Source: Chinchilla lanigera (lineage: Eukaryota; Chordata; Mammalia; Rodentia; Chinchillidae). Taken from it: a stretch of DNA of 64,000 bases. A model generated the notes under the pieces. The model saw nothing but the letters and a program-made list of their open reading frames with translations, searched no databases and was not told the origin of the DNA. A program made the translations under genes and the position numbers. The stretch lies in contig NW_004955501.1 in NCBI RefSeq assembly GCF_000276665.1, positions 5,879,485-5,943,484 on the forward strand, read 5' to 3'. Shown piece after piece: positions 58,621 to 64,000 of the stretch (within the stretch, counting starts at the first letter, position 1; each line of letters begins with the position of its first letter).

Positions 58621-59388
58621 CATATTACGTCTGCATCTAATATAGTCTGGTGAGAAGTGTCTATTTCTGTGCAAAGTTAAGTAGGTCCAAGGTACTGCCA
58701 CACTGGAGCACACAGCGTGGGCAGCGGCTTCATTCCTAGACCCTCTTTCTGCAGAGCAGCTGGTACCTTAAAGCTCTCTGTGCACAGGAAGAGGCTGTGC
58801 TAGGAAGACAGACCTGCCTTCTTTATTTTTCTGGAAGGAATTAGGACAGATAAGCGGAAGCTATAGGAAAACAGCCCAGAGCTCTATAAAAGGAGGAACA
58901 TTCTGTAAGGGAGATTTAAAGATGGAACGGATTGCTTCAAAAAACAGTTTCCTGTTACTGGAGAAATGCGTATAGAAATCGGTACCAACATTTGGTGGGA
59001 TGTTCATAACTTCTAAAATTTTCTTCTATAAATTATATACTACTGAGTGTTATACACAAACTGCTATACACACAGTTACGTGTAGGCAATATAATCAAAA
59101 TTAGTAAATGCATATCAACAGGGAAAAGGAGGCATCATTTCAAACTTCCTAGGAAAGCTTTTCTTAATAGAAAATGGAATAGCCAAATCATCCCCTTACA
59201 AAGATCTTCTAATTTTTAAGAAAGTAAGAACTATTATTAAATATGCAACATTTATTACTGCTAACATGTTTATATTAAGTCAAACTTGTGTTGACAGAAT
59301 TGTATTTGTGTTTGTTGGACAACTATATTTTAATACACTGATCCTCTTGTAAAATACATTTATGGTCTTCTTGTAAAATTATACAAAA

Positions 59389-59505
59389 CATGGGTAGCAC
59401 ATACCTGTAATTCCAACACTCGTATGTTGGAGACAGGAGGATTCCAAGTTCAGACCTAGCCTGTGCAACGTAGTGACTTGGCAAAACCCTGATTCAGAAA
59501 AATAT
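59389..59505 (+). mobile_element. Diverged B1 SINE
   Basis: acatacctgtaattccaaca, gagacaggaggattccaagt, cctgattcagaaaaat. Confidence 0.65.
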
Positions 59506-60689
59506 TTGCAGTGTATGTTTTACAAACTAAATTCTTAGCGGCTATGCTTGCTTCCTCTGAAGTATTACATGCTCAGTATAATAGTAATAGTTACTAATGC
59601 TAATATTCTGTGAAGTATTTATGCTTATTCAGGATAAAATTGGTTAATTTGCAACACTTTTGAAAATAAAATATAGCCTGCTTTATGGTACCATTCCTAG
59701 GAATAGTTTATGGGGAACCCTTTTAGTATATGGTAAGGGCAGGGCTTCAGCTCTTTATGGAAACAGAGGCAAAAAAGTGTGAGCTTTTGAGGTCATAGAT
59801 GCGACTTCTTTTTATAAAGAATAGTTAAAAAAAGAACAATAGCAAAATACAAATAAAATAAAACAACCACATTAAGAATGACACAGGGCTGCAAAACAAA
59901 ATGATAGGAATTAACGTGGTTGTTATATTATATAGATGCAACTTTTTTAAGAAGCTGGGATAGCCAGATTCTTCTCCAAAAGCCCGAAGGCTGCTGCTGA
60001 CTAAAGAGTTGTTCATGGCTTCTTCCCTGTTGCCTTTTCAAGCTGTCACCAAGTAGGCCCTGGCGCAGGCAGGGTAAGGGAGGACACAGCAAGCTGCGGC
60101 CCAGGCAGCCTCAACGCAAAACAGCCTTCTGGCCAGGGGCTGTGGTCAGGAGCGACGTGTCAGTGCTGCACAGGAGAGGAATTTCTGTCCGGCCTTTTAA
60201 AGTTAATGTACCGTGCAGAACGTGCCCGGGCTTTGTAAAGAGAGGCCTCTCTTCCCTGGAAACCTCACATCTGGCATAAATAAAAGATCTGGCAGAAGCA
60301 AAGAGATATGTGAGCGTGTCATAAACAGTCATCCGGGCAAGCTTCTTCCCCCTAATTGTGACTTCAACAAATTCCATTTTCCTGAATCTGGAGACTCCTT
60401 CCAGCTGTCTGCCAGATTACTGTAGACTCTGAAGCATAAAGTTCAGTTTTAGTAAATGAATTTGGCAGTTTCCTAGAGTGCTCAGTTTCTACCCACTTAA
60501 GGCTTTTTGGCAAATCCAGGGTCTGTAGAGACGCAGCTGAGAACATGTTCTTTATTCTGTAGTTAAGGAGCAAATGCATTTAGAGTCTCTTCATGAAGCT
60601 GTAACGACCCGATTTTTCATCCTTCAGAAAAATACTCATTGGGTGCCAGTGTGTTTGAAATTGTTGATTTACAGCCAGCTGTAAGCCTC

Positions 60690-61140
60690 TGAGGCAGTGC
60701 TGTCCAGTAGAAATACACATGGAGCCACAAATGTCATCTCCTGCTAGCATAACAACAGTTTTAAAAAGTAGAAAGAAACAGATAAAATTAATTTCAAATT
60801 TTTATTTAACTCAATACTGTCATATCTCGGTTCATGAACACCTCTGTTTGCAAACAGTTTGGTTCACAAACGAAAGTGTTCAGCAACATTTTGCTTCCCT
60901 TCACAAACTCCACACCAGGTAACAAATTAAGTTCCTAAACCGAGGCACCTGTACCAAGAGGTGGCCACTTCAGTGTGAAGTCAGTATAAAAGTGGTACTA
61001 ATGAGATAGTTTGCATCCTGTTTTGGTGCCATTCTTTAAAATCTGGCATATATTTTACACTTCTAACACAGTGCATTTCAGATTGGGCAGCTTTCAAGTG
61101 CTTGTGGTTAGCGGCTGTCATTGAACATCGCTGCTCAGGG
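60690..61140 (+). mobile_element. hAT-Charlie-like DNA fossil, split
   Basis: gcagtgctgtccagtagaaa at the left, attttacacttctaacacag and ttcaagtgcttgtggttagc at the right match an old non-autonomous hAT family (MER5-like). The two parts are separated by the element at 60818-60953. Confidence 0.6.
60818..60953. mobile_element. Nested short element with inverted ends
   Basis: tactgtcatatctcggttca at the left and aaccgaggcacctgta at the right are inverted matches around the core ctcggtt/aaccgag. The insert is about 136 bp and sits within the hAT-like fossil; a TA at the left fits Tc1/mariner-type insertion. Confidence 0.5.
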
Positions 61141-61739
61141 AAGCCCTAAGCAAACATCCTCTGCTGGAAAAAACGTCTCAGAGCAAATAAAACCAAGCAT
61201 AAAAATAACTGGCAAAGGTTAGTGTGGTTTGAATCAGCACTGTAGTGTTCTGCCAGCCTAATTTATCTAACAGGCATTATTCTTCATTTTAAGTAATTCT
61301 GTTTATAGTTTGGAGGCAGAAAGCCCAATTTGGCCAAGCAGAAGTGTTCAGTCTGTCCCCGAGGCTTCAGGGCTGAGGTATGAATCAGTTTTTATTTGTG
61401 AGGTTTGTTTTCCGTATTCTTCCTGATACCTCTTCACTTCCAAATTCTGCAAGCAGGAGAGACCTCAGCATGTTCAGTGTGCTAAATGAGAAGCCAGTAC
61501 CAGTTTTGTATTACACCTTCTACCTGAGATGATTACGGATACACACACCCGTGTGGGAAATAACACAGAGATCACTTATACCTTTAACCCACTTTCCCCC
61601 AGTAATAGCGGCTTGCAAGACTGTAGTACGCTGTCAGAACCGGTGTTGTGGACACGGTTAGGATGCAGAAGTCTTCCATCACTTCCCTCTTTGCTCTCTC
61701 ACCCACCTCCTCCACACTTCCTGGCACTCACGAACATCT

Positions 61740-64000
61740 TCATAATTTTGTTGTTACACGAATGGAATTGTACCGCACATAAGTCTTTGGGGTTGGCTTT
61801 TTTACCCTGCCTTACTCTCTGGAGCCTCTTCTAGGTTATGTTTATCAACAGCTGGTTCTTTTTTATTGTCTGGTAGCGCTCCCAGTATGATGTCCTACAC
61901 TTTACTTGACTATTTACCTTGAGGGATATGTAGGTTGCTTTCAATTTAGTGATACTACAAAATAAAGCTGCTTAAACATTTTTGTGACTATGTGTGTGAA
62001 TAGAGGTCTTCATTTTTCTGAGATAAGTTCCCAAGAGTGCGATTCTTAGATCATATGGTTAGTTGCCTGTTTAATTTTTTTTAAAGACTGCCACACTCTG
62101 TTCTGTATTTCATTCTCACCAACTGCATATAAATGGTCTGGCTTCTCCCCATCCTCCGTGAGCATATGGTGCTGTTGCATTGTTTTGTTTTGTTGTTCAG
62201 TCATCCTGATTGGTTTGCAGCAATATCTCAAGTGGCTTTAATTTACATTGCCCTAATGGCTGATCACATTAACATTTTTCCTTGAGCTTATTTTCCATCG
62301 TAAGACATGAGCCAAAGGCTCAAAGTTTTATTTCTTCCTCCTGTTATCTATGCCAAAGGCTCATATTTTCCACCCGTGTTCTAAGTGTATCATTTGGTTT
62401 TAGACTGTTGACTTTTGAGAGTTTTTAAAAATATATTCTGGATACTACATTTCATCAGATATGGAGTTTATAAGTATTTTTCCCACTCTGGGTCTCATCT
62501 TTTCATCTTTGTTATAGGGTTATTTACACAGTACAGTATTTAATTTTAATGAACACTGAAAAATGAACTTGTCTTTTTTTTTGCTTTTATGGATCATGCT
62601 TTTAGCATTAAATCTAAGAACTCTGCCTTACCTTATATCCTGATGATTTTCTCCTATAATTCTTCCAAAAGCTTTACATTTTATGTTGGAGTGTGTGATA
62701 TATTTTGAATTAATTTTTGTATAATGCATAGTACTTGGGTCAAGGTTGTTTGGTTTGGTTTTGCCTATAGATGTCCAGTTGTTGAGAAAGATGTTTTTCC
62801 TCTGCTGAGTTGTTTTAAGTCTATTTTTGGTTCTCTGTTATGTCCTAATTATGTGTCTCTCTGCCCACAGTCTTGCTTACTTCTCACGTCATGTCATACA
62901 GCTTGCCTTGAAATAAGCTCCAATGAGTCTTCTCACTTTATTCTTACCTCTCAAGTGTTACAGCTATTCTAGTTCCTTGTTTTTCCATATCATTTTTTAG
63001 AATAATCTTGTTTATATCTGTAACAAAATCTTGCTAGGATTGTGATAGGAATTATGTTAAACCTATATACCATTGTAGGAAGAATCGATATCTTTATTGT
63101 AGTGAGTTTCCTATTGGTACTGGGAATTGAACTCAGGACCTTGCACTTGTCAGGCAGGCACTGTGCTGCCTAGCTATATCCCCAGCCTGGATTTCCTATT
63201 CTGTAAACATGGTGCAGTACACCTCTCCATTGATTTCTGTCATATGTGTAGCGCTTCAGTACACATATCATATATGTCTTGTCATGCAGTCATGAACCAC
63301 ATGACTATGTTTTGATCAATGATGGATTGTTTATATGATGGTGGTCCCATGACTGTATTGCTTAGTGGCATCACAGCTGTTTTAGTTTGTGTAAATACCC
63401 TTTATGCTGTTCACATACCAACAAAATCATAATATAGTTCTCAGAATGCATTTCATAGTTAAGCAACTTATGGCTTGATTTACACATAAATATTTTTGAG
63501 TAATTATAAATGGTATTATATTTTTAATTTCAGTGTCCATTTGTTTTTGACTAGTATTTATAAATTCAGTTGATCTTTATATATTTATCTGGTATCCTGT
63601 GATCTTGCTGAATTCATTTATTCTTTCTAAGACTTTTTGTAGGTCACTTGGGATTTTTCCTAGTCATGATGTCTACACAGTTTTACTTCTTCCTTCCTAT
63701 TGTCTGTGCTTTTTATTTTCTTGCCTTTTATTTTCTTTTGTTGAATAAGAGTGGTGAAATCTGCTATACTTGCCTTGTTCACAAATTTGAGGGAGCCTTA
63801 AGCATAATGTGAGCTCAGGTTTTGGTCGATGCTCCTTATCCCGTTCAGTTCCTCGTACAGCCAGTGTTCGGAGACTTTGTTATGAGAGTTAACAACCTGA
63901 CAAACGATTTTTCTGTGTTGAATTATATGATCATGTGCTTTTCTTCTCTAGCATGTTAATGGGGTGGAACATATTGATTGATTTTCAAATACTGAACCAG
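61740..64000 (-). mobile_element. Old antisense L1, runs off window
   Basis: Antisense ORF2-end text (tatgtaggttgctttcaatt, ataaagctgcttaaacattt) near 61930-61980, and an antisense RT region near 63580-63800 (tcctgtgatcttgctgaatt, tgaataagagtggtgaaatc). Much older than the L1 in intron 9. Confidence 0.65.
63113..63187 (-). mobile_element. ID SINE inside old L1
   Basis: Reverse ID: ggtactgggaattgaactca, ctagctatatccccagcc. Target duplication tttcctatt on both sides. Confidence 0.82.

Larger units (their letters stand above)
58311..64000 (+). other. ACAD11 intron 17 (5' part)
   Basis: Runs off the window. Holds a short inverted-end DNA element (58422-58620), a B1 (59389-59505), a hAT-like fossil with a nested element (60690-61140), an old antisense L1 (61740-64000) and an ID within it (63113-63187). 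58625-59385, 59510-60690 and 61145-61735 show nothing recognised. Confidence 0.7.

Noticed and set aside
1..64000. CRISPR arrays, bacterial operons, prophage or plasmid features
   Set aside because: None seen; the window is mammalian nuclear DNA with spliced genes and SINE/LINE repeats.
58311..64000. Remaining ACAD11 exons
   Set aside because: No stretch encoding the expected EVVAHWIAESR continuation was found before the window end.

Overview
This is eukaryotic, mammalian, nuclear DNA: coding sequence is split into short exons with GT-AG introns, and most of the window is interspersed repeats. Abundant tRNA-like ID SINEs, B1 (7SL-derived) SINEs and B1-ID composites point to a rodent. MaLR and ERV LTRs, L1 fragments and old DNA-transposon fossils fit that. 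The species cannot be fixed from the sequence alone; the ID/B1 mix suggests a squirrel-related or castorimorph rodent rather than mouse or rat (low confidence).

There are two protein-coding genes. (1) ACAD11 on the + strand fills the window as 16 exons (4616-58310), about residues 50-668 of a protein of about 780 residues. The first exon lies upstream, and the last exons (about 113 residues) lie downstream. Exon numbers below assume one upstream coding exon. Exons 2-9 encode an aminoglycoside-phosphotransferase (APH)-like kinase domain with intact HGDxxxxN and LDWE motifs. Exons 10-17 encode most of an acyl-CoA dehydrogenase (ACAD) domain. (2) ACKR4, an atypical chemokine receptor of 350 residues, is a single uninterrupted coding exon on the - strand (43715-44767) inside ACAD11 intron 13. 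The same nested arrangement is known in human.

Region by region: 1-4615 is intron 1, with an L1 3' end, SINEs and an LTR fragment. 4616-10444 carries exons 2-5, with LTR elements in intron 2. 10445-18409 is a repeat-filled intron 5, holding a 1.04-kb element with about 150-bp terminal inverted repeats and an L1 3' end. 18410-22566 carries exons 6-9. 22567-35856 is intron 9, dominated by a dead, nearly complete antisense L1 (26126 to about 32750) that has itself received a MaLR LTR and a B1; a 215-base run of N sits at its 3' side between two inverted ID elements. 35857-42445 carries exons 10-13 and a 198-bp minisatellite. 42446-54774 is intron 13 with ACKR4, SINEs and three mariner-like ends. 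54775-58310 carries exons 14-17. 58311-64000 is the start of intron 17, with nested DNA-transposon fossils and an old antisense L1 running off the end.

I found no convincing undescribed biological system. The most useful leads are the 1.04-kb inverted-repeat element in intron 5, the inverted mariner-end pair in intron 13, the open reading frames on both strands of the L1 5' region, the gap between inverted SINEs, and the open upstream extension of the ACKR4 frame.
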